Assembly (NCBI GenBank): GCA_900544445.1
Contig: UQVK01000049.1
Coordinates: 1 to 26,337, forward strand
From: an uncultured Lachnospiraceae bacterium
GTDB lineage: Bacteria; Bacillota; Clostridia; Lachnospirales; Lachnospiraceae
DNA: 26,337 bases
Direction: 5' to 3'
A program made the position numbers and the translations under genes. The notes beneath the pieces are model-generated. The model did no database searches, was not told where the DNA came from, and saw nothing but the letters and a program-made list of their open reading frames with translations. Below, one piece after another: positions 1 to 6,681 of this stretch (its first letter is position 1; every line of letters starts with the position of its first letter).

Positions 1-71
1 GAGCATACGGGATTCGAACCCGTGACCTCCACACTGCCAGTGTGGCGCGCTCCCAACTGCGCCAATGCCCC
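1..71 (-). tRNA. tRNA-Ala (anticodon GGC), 3' end cut by window
   Basis: The reverse complement folds into a full cloverleaf: acceptor strand GGGGCAT, D stem GCGC/GCGC, anticodon stem CCACA/TGTGG around the loop CTGGCAG (anticodon GGC, reading GCC/GCU alanine codons), and T stem ACGGG/CCCGT. The G3:U70 pair that marks alanine tRNAs is present. The window starts inside the 3' acceptor strand, so C72 and A73 lie outside. Confidence 0.95.
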
Positions 72-82
72 ATGCACATAGT

Positions 83-111
83 ATAATACCAGATAACCTT
101 CTTCTTGGCAA
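83..111 (-). promoter_or_regulatory. sigma-A promoter of tRNA-Ala(GGC)
   Basis: On the minus strand a -35 TTGCCA (106-111) and a -10 TATTAT (83-88) are separated by exactly 17 bp and end about 11 bp before the tRNA 5' end, the normal geometry for a tRNA promoter. Confidence 0.7.
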
Positions 112-189
112 GCACTTTTTCTGTTTTTTAAGGAGAACAACGGGCGCCTTTTTTTCATATCTTATATCATTAAAGAAATGGAGGATACT

Positions 190-1206
190 ATGAAAAAGAA
201 GCTTATTGTAATACCCCTGGTTCTTGCCATGCTGGCGGCCAGCCTCTCGGGATGCGGAAAAAAGGATGACGCTGCGCAGGAAGAGCCGGCAGCAGCCGTG
301 ACGGAAGTAACTCTGAACGAGGTGGCGCACTCTATTTTTTACGCACCCATGTATGTGGCGATTGAGGAAGGCTATTTTGCGGAAGAAGGAATCAATTTGA
401 CCCTTGTGACGGGCTTTGGCGCCGATAAAACGATGACGGCCGTGCTGACCGGGGAGGCAGACATTGGGTTCATGGGCTCAGAAGCATCCATCTATACTTA
501 CCTGGGAGGAACGGATGACTATGTGGTTAACTTTGCGCAGCTGACTCAGCGCGCGGGCAACTTCCTGGTTTCCAGAGAGCCAATAGACAGCTTTACCTGG
601 GATATGCTGAAGGGAACCGATGTGCTGGGCGGCCGGGCCGGCGGAATGCCTCAGATGGTCTTCGAATATATTTTGAAAAAGAACGGAATTGATCCCAAAA
701 CCGATCTTACCATTGACCAGAGTATTGAATTCGGTTCCACCGCAGCCGCTTTCTCGGGAGGCCAGGGAGACTTCACTATTGAATTCGAGCCACATGCAAC
801 CCTCCTGGAGCAGAAAGGCGACGGCTACGTGGTGGCCTCTCTGGGCGAAGATTCGGGATATGTTCCCTATACCGCTTTTTCGGCAAGGAAGAGCTATATT
901 GACGCCAACCCCGAGATCATCCGCGCCTTTACCGCAGCTCTGCAGAAAGGCATGGACTATGTGCAGAACCACACGCCCGAGGAGATTGCGTCCGTGATCC
1001 AGCCCCAGTTTGAAGAGACGGACGTGGAGACCATTACCACCATAGTAACCCGGTATTATGAACAGGATTCCTGGAAGGATAACCTGGTCTTTGAGGAAGA
1101 TGCCTTCACGCTGCTTCAGAATATTCTTGAGGAAGCCGGAGAACTGGAGAAACGGGTTCCTTATGAAGACCTGGTGGATACCAGCTTTGCGGAAGATGTA
1201 AAATAG
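190..1206 (+). CDS. ABC transporter substrate-binding lipoprotein, NMT1/SsuA-like
   Basis: The protein has 338 aa. It is a periplasmic-binding-type lipoprotein expected to sit on the outer face of the membrane and feed a small organic substrate to an ABC importer. It has a lysine-rich N-terminus, a hydrophobic stretch and the lipobox LSGC with the lipidated cysteine at residue 22. The mature part resembles the NMT1/THI5/SsuA group (motifs SIFYAPMYVAIEEGYF and EADIGFMG), which binds thiamine precursors, sulfonates, nitrate or taurine; the ligand cannot be read from sequence. The start at 190 is chosen over the in-frame ATG at 178 because GGAGG at 180-184 is its ribosome binding site and the signal peptide starts there. 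No permease or ATPase gene is adjacent: tRNA genes lie on both sides. It is therefore an orphan binding protein or one whose transporter lies elsewhere. Confidence 0.88.
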   Translation: MKKKLIVIPLVLAMLAASLSGCGKKDDAAQEEPAAAVTEVTLNEVAHSIFYAPMYVAIEEGYFAEEGINLTLVTGFGADKTMTAVLTGEADIGFMGSEASIYTYLGGTDDYVVNFAQLTQRAGNFLVSREPIDSFTWDMLKGTDVLGGRAGGMPQMVFEYILKKNGIDPKTDLTIDQSIEFGSTAAAFSGGQGDFTIEFEPHATLLEQKGDGYVVASLGEDSGYVPYTAFSARKSYIDANPEIIRAFTAALQKGMDYVQNHTPEEIASVIQPQFEETDVETITTIVTRYYEQDSWKDNLVFEEDAFTLLQNILEEAGELEKRVPYEDLVDTSFAEDVK

Positions 1207-1345
1207 CAGCAAAAGCTTCCTTCCAACATCCGGCCGCCTTCGCCTGTTCACTTCATATGGCCGCCGGGTGGGGAAGGGAGCATCATGAAATCTGCATATT
1301 CCGCACCTTTTTCGCAGTTTTTGTTCGCTATACGTTTTCGTTTGC

Positions 1346-1366
1346 TCTGCGCAGTAAATGCGCAGA
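1346..1366. other. small perfect hairpin between the binding protein and tRNA-Val
   Basis: TCTGCGCA, loop GTAAA, TGCGCAGA: an 8-bp perfect stem with no T-tract. It may be a weak transcript-end structure of the upstream gene. Apart from the tRNA promoter, nothing else is visible in 1207-1413. Confidence 0.3.
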
Positions 1367-1413
1367 CCCGGCTGAATAGTAACCAGTTTTTTTCAATTTT
1401 GTAAAATTCCCTC

Positions 1414-1441
1414 TTGTCAAATTCAAAAAATGTGGTAGAAT
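1414..1441 (+). promoter_or_regulatory. promoter of the tRNA-Val / tRNA-Ala pair
   Basis: TTGTCA (1414-1419), 16 bp, TAGAAT (1436-1441), ending 9 bp before the tRNA-Val 5' end. The two tRNAs lie 25 bp apart and share the terminator at 1624-1659, so they are probably co-transcribed. Confidence 0.6.
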
Positions 1442-1450
1442 ACTAGTCAT

Positions 1451-1523
1451 GGAGACATAGCTCAGCCGGGAGAGCGTTCGCCTCACACGCGAAAGGTCAT
1501 GGGTTCGAGCCCCGTTGCCTCCA
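1451..1523 (+). tRNA. tRNA-Val (anticodon CAC)
   Basis: A 73-nt cloverleaf: acceptor GGAGACA/TGCCTCC, D stem GCTC/GAGC, anticodon stem TTCGC/GCGAA around CTCACAC (anticodon CAC, reading GUG), T stem ATGGG/CCCGT, discriminator A73, no encoded CCA. One acceptor pair is mismatched: A5 faces C68. The other six pairs are Watson-Crick. Confidence 0.93.
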
Positions 1524-1548
1524 TTTTTCTGGGATTTTTTTGTGAAAT

Positions 1549-1621
1549 GGGCTCGTAGCTTAGCTGGGAAAGCGCTGCGTTCGCAACGCAGAGACCGAGG
1601 GTTCGAATCCCTTCGGGTCCA
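1549..1621 (+). tRNA. tRNA-Ala (anticodon CGC)
   Basis: A 73-nt cloverleaf: acceptor GGGCTCG/CGGGTCC with G3:U70 (alanine identity) and a U5:G68 wobble, D stem GCTT/AAGC, anticodon stem CTGCG/CGCAG around TTCGCAA (anticodon CGC, reading GCG), T stem GAGGG/CCCTT, discriminator A73. CCA is not encoded. Confidence 0.94.
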
Positions 1622-1623
1622 TG

Positions 1624-1659
1624 AAAAAGCCATGAAACATTTTTGTTTCATGGCTTTTT
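1624..1659. terminator. bidirectional intrinsic terminator after the tRNA pair
   Basis: A perfect 15-bp stem (1624-1638 with 1645-1659) around a 6-nt loop, with five As on the left and five Ts on the right, so it can stop transcription from both sides. It separates the tRNA pair from the convergent DUF1836 gene. Confidence 0.88.
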
Positions 1660-1683
1660 ATATCAAAGGAAGAATTTCCCAGG

Positions 1684-2349
1684 CTACTCTTCCGTCCTTT
1701 CAGCCTCCTTCTGAACATCCGCCTTTTTTCCCTTACCTGCGCCGTCAGATTCCATCTGAGTACAGGCATCCAGCAGTTTCTCGATCAAAAGTTTTTTTAC
1801 ATAAACATCAAAGCTCAGCATACAGATAAAGGCAAAGAAACGCAGAAATGCCTGATCTTCTCCCGACCTCTCATCATCCCCAAAAGTTTCCTTCGCACGC
1901 GTGAACTTATCCATGACATCTTTTTTCAGGATTTCCACCTGTTCCTTCTCCAGGCTGAAAACTTCTTCATAAATATCCTCCAGCGTCAGCCCGTCTGACT
2001 TTCTGAAATATTTCTCAGTAATCGGCTGAAGAATCGTCTGGATGTCGCTGATGGACATAAAACCTTTATAATAGTAGATGAAAATCAGGATCATCACATG
2101 CTCTCTGGAGTATTTCTTTTTCAGCGGCGGCGGAAGAAGATGATTTTTGGTATAGTTATTGATCATGGTTTTAGTCAGTATTTTATCCTGATCCGGATAT
2201 CTTGTTGAGTTCTTCAGCCTGCTCTCCATGAGTGTCGTAACCTGGTCCATATACAGGTCAATATTGGGAATGTCCGCTGCCTTAATATAATCAATTCTGT
2301 CAAAACTTTCCATGATGCTGTTGAGCAGGTCTTCCATGTGAATCGTCAT
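1684..2349 (-). CDS. DUF1836-domain regulator-like protein
   Basis: The protein has 221 aa. It resembles the DUF1836 family of Firmicutes, small proteins of unproven function with a MerR-like winged-helix core. The LTKTMINNYTKNHLLPPP stretch followed by KKKYSREHVMILIFIYYYKG (about residues 59-95) is the characteristic DNA-binding-like segment. The C-terminal half is helical, ends in a charged low-complexity tail (KGKKADVQKEAERTEE), and shows no membrane segment. The start at 2349 is supported by AGAGGT 8 nt upstream; the next ATG (2337) has no ribosome binding site. It has its own promoter and is divergent from the YerC-like gene. A role in gene regulation is inferred from the fold only. Confidence 0.8.
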   Translation of the reverse strand: MTIHMEDLLNSIMESFDRIDYIKAADIPNIDLYMDQVTTLMESRLKNSTRYPDQDKILTKTMINNYTKNHLLPPPLKKKYSREHVMILIFIYYYKGFMSISDIQTILQPITEKYFRKSDGLTLEDIYEEVFSLEKEQVEILKKDVMDKFTRAKETFGDDERSGEDQAFLRFFAFICMLSFDVYVKKLLIEKLLDACTQMESDGAGKGKKADVQKEAERTEE

Positions 2350-2455
2350 TTTAACCTCTGTTTCTGCCGTCGGACGGCGCCTCTCTTTACGAAAAATCAG
2401 TCCTGTGCGTCAGTGGCTTTCATGCCGCTTGCTGCCATAAGTATATTCGATCTTT

Positions 2456-2484
2456 ATTATATAGTATTAAAAACTACATGACAA
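2456..2484 (-). promoter_or_regulatory. promoter of the DUF1836 gene
   Basis: On the minus strand TTGTCA (2479-2484), 17 bp, TATAAT (2456-2461). It leaves a leader of about 100 nt before the start at 2349. Confidence 0.7.
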
Positions 2485-2576
2485 GCACTATATTTTTCTT
2501 TACTTTAAAACTTTAGTATGTTAAACTCACTTTAGAATGACTTATGTCGCATTCGCGGCAGATTGTGAGGTAAGGA

Positions 2577-2912
2577 ATGAATAAAAAAATCAAGACAGAA
2601 GCCGTGGATTGTCTCTTTGAAGCGATTCTGAGTTTGAAGACAAAGGAAGAATGCTACAGCTTTTTTGAAGATCTGTGCACGGTAAATGAACTTCTTTCTC
2701 TTTCCCAGCGTTTTGAAGTTGCAGCCATGCTTCGGGATCATAAGACATATCTTGACATTGCGGAAAAAACGGGAGCTTCTACAGCGACGATCAGCCGTGT
2801 CAACCGCTCTCTGAACTATGGAAACGACGGGTATGAGCTGGTATTTGAACGCATGGGCGGCATGTCAAAGGCCGCCCCGACTCCGAAGGATTCTGCAGAA
2901 GAAATTTCCTGA
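2577..2912 (+). CDS. yerC: YerC/YecD-family TrpR-related regulator
   Basis: The protein has 111 aa and belongs to the TrpR-like YerC/YecD family. The helix-turn-helix is visible at about residues 58-80 (LDIAEKTGASTATISRVNRSL), after the helical core that forms the intertwined dimer in TrpR. The family is near-universal in Firmicutes, and no ligand has been firmly assigned in what I can recall. AGGTAAGGA directly before the ATG is the ribosome binding site. The C-terminal 15 residues are a polar tail. It is monocistronic: divergent from the DUF1836 gene and convergent with hisA across a strong terminator. Neighbouring HisA is compatible with amino-acid metabolism, but nothing here shows that YerC controls it. 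Confidence 0.88.
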   Translation: MNKKIKTEAVDCLFEAILSLKTKEECYSFFEDLCTVNELLSLSQRFEVAAMLRDHKTYLDIAEKTGASTATISRVNRSLNYGNDGYELVFERMGGMSKAAPTPKDSAEEIS

Positions 2913-2953
2913 TTTAAAAAAGTGAGCGGCTCGCCGCTTCATGAAAACGGGTC

Positions 2954-2997
2954 AGGCCGGCAGTCATATGCTCTTACGCATCCCAGACTGCCGGCCT
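2954..2997. terminator. terminator between yerC and hisA
   Basis: A perfect 12-bp GC-rich stem (AGGCCGGCAGTC, 2954-2965, with 2986-2997) followed on the plus strand by a broken T-rich run (TTCCTTTTACCTCTTTT). It lies between two convergent genes. The minus-strand side has no T-tract, so termination of hisA here is less certain. Confidence 0.75.
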
Positions 2998-3017
2998 TCC
3001 TTTTACCTCTTTTCTGA

Positions 3018-3800
3018 TCACATTTCTTCCTGCGCATAATCCATAACACTGTCAAACGGGAGACGTCCTCCATATAGATCCAGCGCGCTTCCTACCGTAA
3101 TGTGGATTCTGTTCCTGCCCAGCTCCTTGATGCTCCTGATATCTTCCAGAGAACGGATCCCTCCCGCATAAGTGATCGGAATCCGGTTCCAGCGGCCAAG
3201 CATGGCCACCAGATCTTTCTCAATTCCGCATACCTTTCCTTCCACATCCACGGCATGGATCAGAAATTCATCACAAAACGAAGCCAGCATGTCCAGCACA
3301 TCTTCATTCAAAATCACCCTGGTATATTTCTGCCACCTGTCGGTCATGATATAATAGGCACCGTCCTTTTTTCGGCAGCTTAAATCCAGAACGAGTTTTT
3401 TCTTTCCCACCGTTTCCAGGAGCCGGTTCAGGTTCTCATAAGAAATCGTTCCGTCCCTGAAAACATATGATGTCACGATCACATGGGAGGCGCCGGCATC
3501 CAGATATTCCTGCGCATTCTCCGCTGTAATTCCGCCGCCAATCTGCAGACCGCCCGGAAACGCCTTAAGCGCCTCCAAAGCCTGGCTGCGGGACGCCTCG
3601 TAAAAGGGACTGTTTTTCGAATTCAGGACGACGACGTGGCCGTTCTTCAGCCCTTTCTCTTCAAAAAGGGATGCATACCAGGCCGCCGGTTTCTCGGAAA
3701 CAAAATTCTCCTGAGCCTGATCGCTGGTATCCGCAATGCTTCCGCCCACCAGCTGCTTCACCTTTCCGTTATGAATATCAATACAGGGTCTGAACTCCAT
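3018..3800 (-). CDS. hisA: HisA, phosphoribosylformimino-AICAR isomerase, eukaryotic HIS6-like type
   Basis: The protein has 260 aa and is a TIM-barrel enzyme of histidine synthesis that isomerises ProFAR to PRFAR. Visible are the N-terminal FRPCIDIHNGKVKQLVGG with the first catalytic Asp (residue 8), the second Asp in LVLDLSCR (about residue 139), and phosphate-binding glycines in LQIGGGI and ITYAGGIRS. The KQLVGG start and the inserts match the fungal/plant HIS6 form rather than the usual bacterial HisA (PALDLIDG start). The start at 3800 is set by AAGGAGG 7 nt upstream. No other his gene is nearby and it has its own promoter, so it is a stand-alone gene. A typical bacterial HisA elsewhere in the genome cannot be excluded. 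Confidence 0.88.
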   Translation of the reverse strand: MEFRPCIDIHNGKVKQLVGGSIADTSDQAQENFVSEKPAAWYASLFEEKGLKNGHVVVLNSKNSPFYEASRSQALEALKAFPGGLQIGGGITAENAQEYLDAGASHVIVTSYVFRDGTISYENLNRLLETVGKKKLVLDLSCRKKDGAYYIMTDRWQKYTRVILNEDVLDMLASFCDEFLIHAVDVEGKVCGIEKDLVAMLGRWNRIPITYAGGIRSLEDIRSIKELGRNRIHITVGSALDLYGGRLPFDSVMDYAQEEM

Positions 3801-3856
3801 CTCTTCCTCCTTAAGACCTTTTCCCGTTTTTGCAGAATACAATAAAAATTACCTAT

Positions 3857-3885
3857 ATTTTACATGAAATCCTTTCTGCTGACAA
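3857..3885 (-). promoter_or_regulatory. promoter of hisA
   Basis: On the minus strand TTGTCA (3880-3885), 17 bp, TAAAAT (3857-3862), about 55 nt upstream of the hisA start. No T-box or other leader element is visible in this short leader. Confidence 0.6.
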
Positions 3886-3993
3886 TTCCCTTTTTCCTGC
3901 TGTCTCTGACCGTGCATTTCCAGTCATTCCTTTCCCTCCTTCGGATAAAGAGAGGAATATTGAACATACTAAATACCGGACAATCTTTTTGTT

Positions 3994-4040
3994 CCATTCT
4001 TTTACGAATTTACGCCGTCCTTCAGACGGCAAAAAGGAGG
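3994..4040 (+). repeat. 47-bp direct repeat, copy 1
   Basis: Starts with CCATTCTTTT and ends with AAAAAGGAGG. It carries the hairpin GCCGTC-CTTCA-GACGGC just before a perfect Shine-Dalgarno. It differs from copy 2 (4081-4127) only at base 11 (A here, G there). No start codon follows this copy, so its AGGAGG is apparently unused. Confidence 0.9.
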
Positions 4041-4042
4041 CC

Positions 4043-4065
4043 GGCACGAACCGCCGGTTCGTGCC
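4043..4065. other. hairpin between the two 47-bp repeats
   Basis: GGCACGAACC, loop GCC, GGTTCGTGCC: a perfect 10-bp stem in the 40-bp spacer. Directly after it, AGAATGG and CCATTCT (the latter opening repeat copy 2) can form a further small stem. Confidence 0.75.
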
Positions 4066-4080
4066 AAAGAATGGCTCACG

Positions 4081-4127
4081 CCATTCTTTTGCGAATTTAC
4101 GCCGTCCTTCAGACGGCAAAAAGGAGG
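4081..4127 (+). repeat. 47-bp direct repeat, copy 2, supplying the ribosome binding site of the lipoprotein gene
   Basis: Same unit as 3994-4040. Here the terminal AAGGAGG sits 6 nt before the ATG at 4133, so the repeat forms the 5' untranslated region. The GCCGTC/GACGGC hairpin lies immediately upstream of the Shine-Dalgarno. Confidence 0.9.
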
Positions 4128-4132
4128 TAACA

Positions 4133-4585
4133 ATGAAAAGGCTGAGGAAAATTCCTGCGCTCCTGATTCTCATGATGCTTGTCTGTACAGCCGGCTGCGG
4201 CAGAAAGCAGCAGGATGCAAACGATATGGCAGACGGCATGACGGAAACCACTCAGGCAGCTGATGAGACACACACTGACGCCATTCTTCCAGAACATGAG
4301 ACCGGAGGAAACTCCGGAATCAATGGAAGCAGTCTTGGGACTACCGGAGAAACCGCCACGGAAACGGTGGAGGAAACTGCCGGCGGAAACAGCACTGCCA
4401 ATGAGAGTTCCGGAATTATAGACGACACCGGCAATGTAATCGATGATGCGGGTAACGCAGTAAAAAACGCAGCTGATGATGCAGGCAACGTTGTCAACGA
4501 CGTCATTGACGGCGCAGGTGATGTGGTAAAGGACGCAGCAGATGGTGTGGCTGACGGAGTGAAGGACATGACAGGTGCCAAATAG
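4133..4585 (+). CDS. small lipoprotein with acidic amphipathic repeats, function unknown
   Basis: The protein has 150 aa. A basic N-terminus, a hydrophobic core and the lipobox TAGC with the cysteine at residue 22 mark it as a lipoprotein exported to the cell surface. The middle is Thr/Glu/Gly-rich and probably unstructured. The last 55 residues are degenerate repeats built on DDAGNAVKNAADDAGNVVND and GAGDVVKDAADG, which resemble the helical repeats of stress-type or LEA-like proteins and could form an amphipathic helix. The start at 4133 is fixed by AAGGAGG 6 nt upstream, although the frame stays open further 5'. I do not recognise a functional family. It is followed by a strong hairpin and convergent with fbp. 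Confidence 0.75.
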   Translation: MKRLRKIPALLILMMLVCTAGCGRKQQDANDMADGMTETTQAADETHTDAILPEHETGGNSGINGSSLGTTGETATETVEETAGGNSTANESSGIIDDTGNVIDDAGNAVKNAADDAGNVVNDVIDGAGDVVKDAADGVADGVKDMTGAK

Positions 4586-4598
4586 CAGGAACCGGATG

Positions 4599-4630
4599 AT
4601 CGGACAGGGGAAGTTCCTCCCCTGTCCGAT
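4599..4630. terminator. hairpin between the lipoprotein gene and fbp
   Basis: A perfect 12-bp stem, ATCGGACAGGGG with CCCCTGTCCGAT, 8-nt loop, between two convergent genes whose ends are 52 bp apart. Neither side has an immediate T-tract, so it may act as a factor-assisted or mRNA-end hairpin for both genes. Confidence 0.5.
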
Positions 4631-4636
4631 TACCGG

Positions 4637-6601
4637 CTATACCCCTTTTTCAATCAGAGTTCCATCCATATATGCGGCAAGGAGCTCTTCCAGATAGCGA
4701 ATGCTTTCCTTCAGTTCCGCGCCAATGTCTGTATCCGCCACACGGATGCGGTGCGTTGCGGTCTCCACAATGATAGAATCTGAAATGATATCCGATTCTT
4801 TTCGGATTGCAGCTTCCGCCGATTCAAAGGGTTCGTGCGCCACCAGCGTCATGCCGTGGGAATTGGCAACCAGCGTATAGCCGGCGATTCCGGTTTTACT
4901 CTGGTAAGCTCTTGAAAAACCGCCGTCAATGATCAGAAGCTTTCCGCCGCATTTAATGGGCGTATCTCCCTTCTTCAGCTCTACGGGTACATGGCCGTTG
5001 ATAATGTGGGAAGCTGCAGGATCCAGGCCGAACTCCCTCAGAATGCGGTTGAGAACCTCTTCGTTATCTGTCAGGCTGTAATAGCTGTTTTTCCTTTCCG
5101 CATGAGTGCTCTTATCTTCCACAAAATAGCGTTCAAAGGTCGCCATCTTATCCTTGCCGAACACCGGAGACTTGGGTCCGGTCCAGATGTACCAGATGAT
5201 ATCCCTTCCCTTGCCCGCCTCTTCCTTATCCTTGGAGTAATAACCCTTTCTGGCATAATGATCCAGGATGTCGTACAGAGCTTTTCCGCTGTACTCCTTC
5301 CCGAACACGTTCACCTTCAGGAAATTTCCGTTTTCATCCACAGGAACACATCCATGATAAAGGAGATTGGAATTATGCACCTTGTAAAGGCTTCCCTTGG
5401 AAAACAGGAAACGGACATGCCGCTGCAGCTTTTCACAATGCACAAATGCATGACGAAGACGCTCTACCACCTGCTCCTCTTCTTCCGTAAGGCGGTATGG
5501 ATCTGCGGGATCCACTGTGGGGAAGTCCGTATCCCTCATGGGATATTCCACGCCGCCGATGTTCACGGTCTTTTTCTCATAATCAATCTTGTCCAGCAAA
5601 AGCCTGTCGTCCATCCCGAACTCTGGCCGTCTTCTGATAAGCTGGCCCTCCAGTTTGAATTGGATGATGGCGATGGCCTTGTGCATTTTCATATCCAGAT
5701 CCAGATCCTTGCAGTCGTAATCCTCTCCGTATTTGATGGAAAAAACGCTGCAGTCCGTATCCGCATAGGTATCCAGCGCAAAGGTGGCAAGAGGAATCAG
5801 ATTGATTCCGTAACCTTCTTCCAGGATGTCCAGATTCCCGTATCTGGCAGAAACGCGGATCACGTTTGCGATGCAGGCCGCATGGCCGCTGGCTGCCCCC
5901 ATCCACACCACATCATGATTTCCCCACTGGATGTCCACGGAATGATAACCGCTCAGCGTATCCATGATAATATGAGGTCCCTTCCCCCGGTCATAGATAT
6001 CCCCGACGATGTGCAGGTGATCGATCACCAGCCGCTGGATCAGATTGCAGAGGGCGATGATAAAATCCGGCGCACGGCCGATACGGATGATGGTATGAAT
6101 GATTTCATTATAATAAGCTTCTTTATCCTGTACTTCTTCCTTTTCCGTAATCAGTTCTTCAATGACATAGGAAAAATCAGGCGGAAGAGCCTTTCTGACC
6201 TTGGAACGGGTATATTTGGAGGCCACCCGTTTGGTCATCTGAACAAGTCTGTGCAGGGTAATCTTGAACCAGTCCTCCAGGCTTTCCTGATCTTCTTCTT
6301 CCTGCATCACAAGCTCCAGCTTTTCTTTCGGATAATAGATCAGAGTAGCCAGACTTCTCTTATCCTTACCGGTCAGCGTATTTCCAAATTCCTCGTCGAT
6401 CTTCCTTTTCACGCTTCCCGATCCGTTCTTGAGAACATGGTTGAACTGCTCGTATTCCCCGTGGATATCCGTCAGGAAATGCTCCGTTCCCTTTGGCAGG
6501 CTCATGATCGCCTGCAGATTAATAATTTCCGTCGATGCAGCCGCGATCGTCGGAAACTGCCTGGAAAGACTCCTCAGATAATTCATTTCCAGCTCTTCCA
6601 T
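4637..6601 (-). CDS. fbp: Fructose-1,6-bisphosphatase class III
   Basis: The protein has 654 aa, the usual length for the Firmicutes class III enzyme. It hydrolyses fructose-1,6-bisphosphate to fructose-6-phosphate in gluconeogenesis, in the cytoplasm. The metallophosphoesterase metal-binding motifs are present in order: DIHGEY at about 45-50, GDIYDRG at about 200-206, GNHD at about 227-230, and NGHVPVE in the C-terminal part. The start at 6601 is chosen because AAGGGGGAAGT precedes it and the MEELEMNYLRSL N-terminus is typical; an upstream in-frame extension to 6670 has no such site. It lies 80 bp behind dapB with no T-tracted hairpin in between, so it may be read through from the dap promoter. 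Confidence 0.95.
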   Translation of the reverse strand: MEELEMNYLRSLSRQFPTIAAASTEIINLQAIMSLPKGTEHFLTDIHGEYEQFNHVLKNGSGSVKRKIDEEFGNTLTGKDKRSLATLIYYPKEKLELVMQEEEDQESLEDWFKITLHRLVQMTKRVASKYTRSKVRKALPPDFSYVIEELITEKEEVQDKEAYYNEIIHTIIRIGRAPDFIIALCNLIQRLVIDHLHIVGDIYDRGKGPHIIMDTLSGYHSVDIQWGNHDVVWMGAASGHAACIANVIRVSARYGNLDILEEGYGINLIPLATFALDTYADTDCSVFSIKYGEDYDCKDLDLDMKMHKAIAIIQFKLEGQLIRRRPEFGMDDRLLLDKIDYEKKTVNIGGVEYPMRDTDFPTVDPADPYRLTEEEEQVVERLRHAFVHCEKLQRHVRFLFSKGSLYKVHNSNLLYHGCVPVDENGNFLKVNVFGKEYSGKALYDILDHYARKGYYSKDKEEAGKGRDIIWYIWTGPKSPVFGKDKMATFERYFVEDKSTHAERKNSYYSLTDNEEVLNRILREFGLDPAASHIINGHVPVELKKGDTPIKCGGKLLIIDGGFSRAYQSKTGIAGYTLVANSHGMTLVAHEPFESAEAAIRKESDIISDSIIVETATHRIRVADTDIGAELKESIRYLEELLAAYMDGTLIEKGV

Positions 6602-6681
6602 ACTTCCCCCTTTCCGGCGGCCGGGAAGGCCGCATTTCATATTGCAGGAAAGACTACCGGCAATCACCATTCCTGCGCCCT

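Noticed and set aside
1451..1660. tRNA pair as an integration hotspot with att repeats
   Set aside because: No duplicated tRNA 3' end or integrase is found nearby; the region after it is an ordinary terminator and gene.
3994..4127. Possible CRISPR-like repeat pair
   Set aside because: There are only two copies, 47 bp is long for a repeat, the single spacer is itself a hairpin, and there are no cas genes.
3864..4130. 88-codon frame containing the peptide RIYAVLQTAKRR twice
   Set aside because: The repeated peptide simply reflects the 47-bp DNA repeat; there is no ribosome binding site, and the frame ends at the true lipoprotein start.
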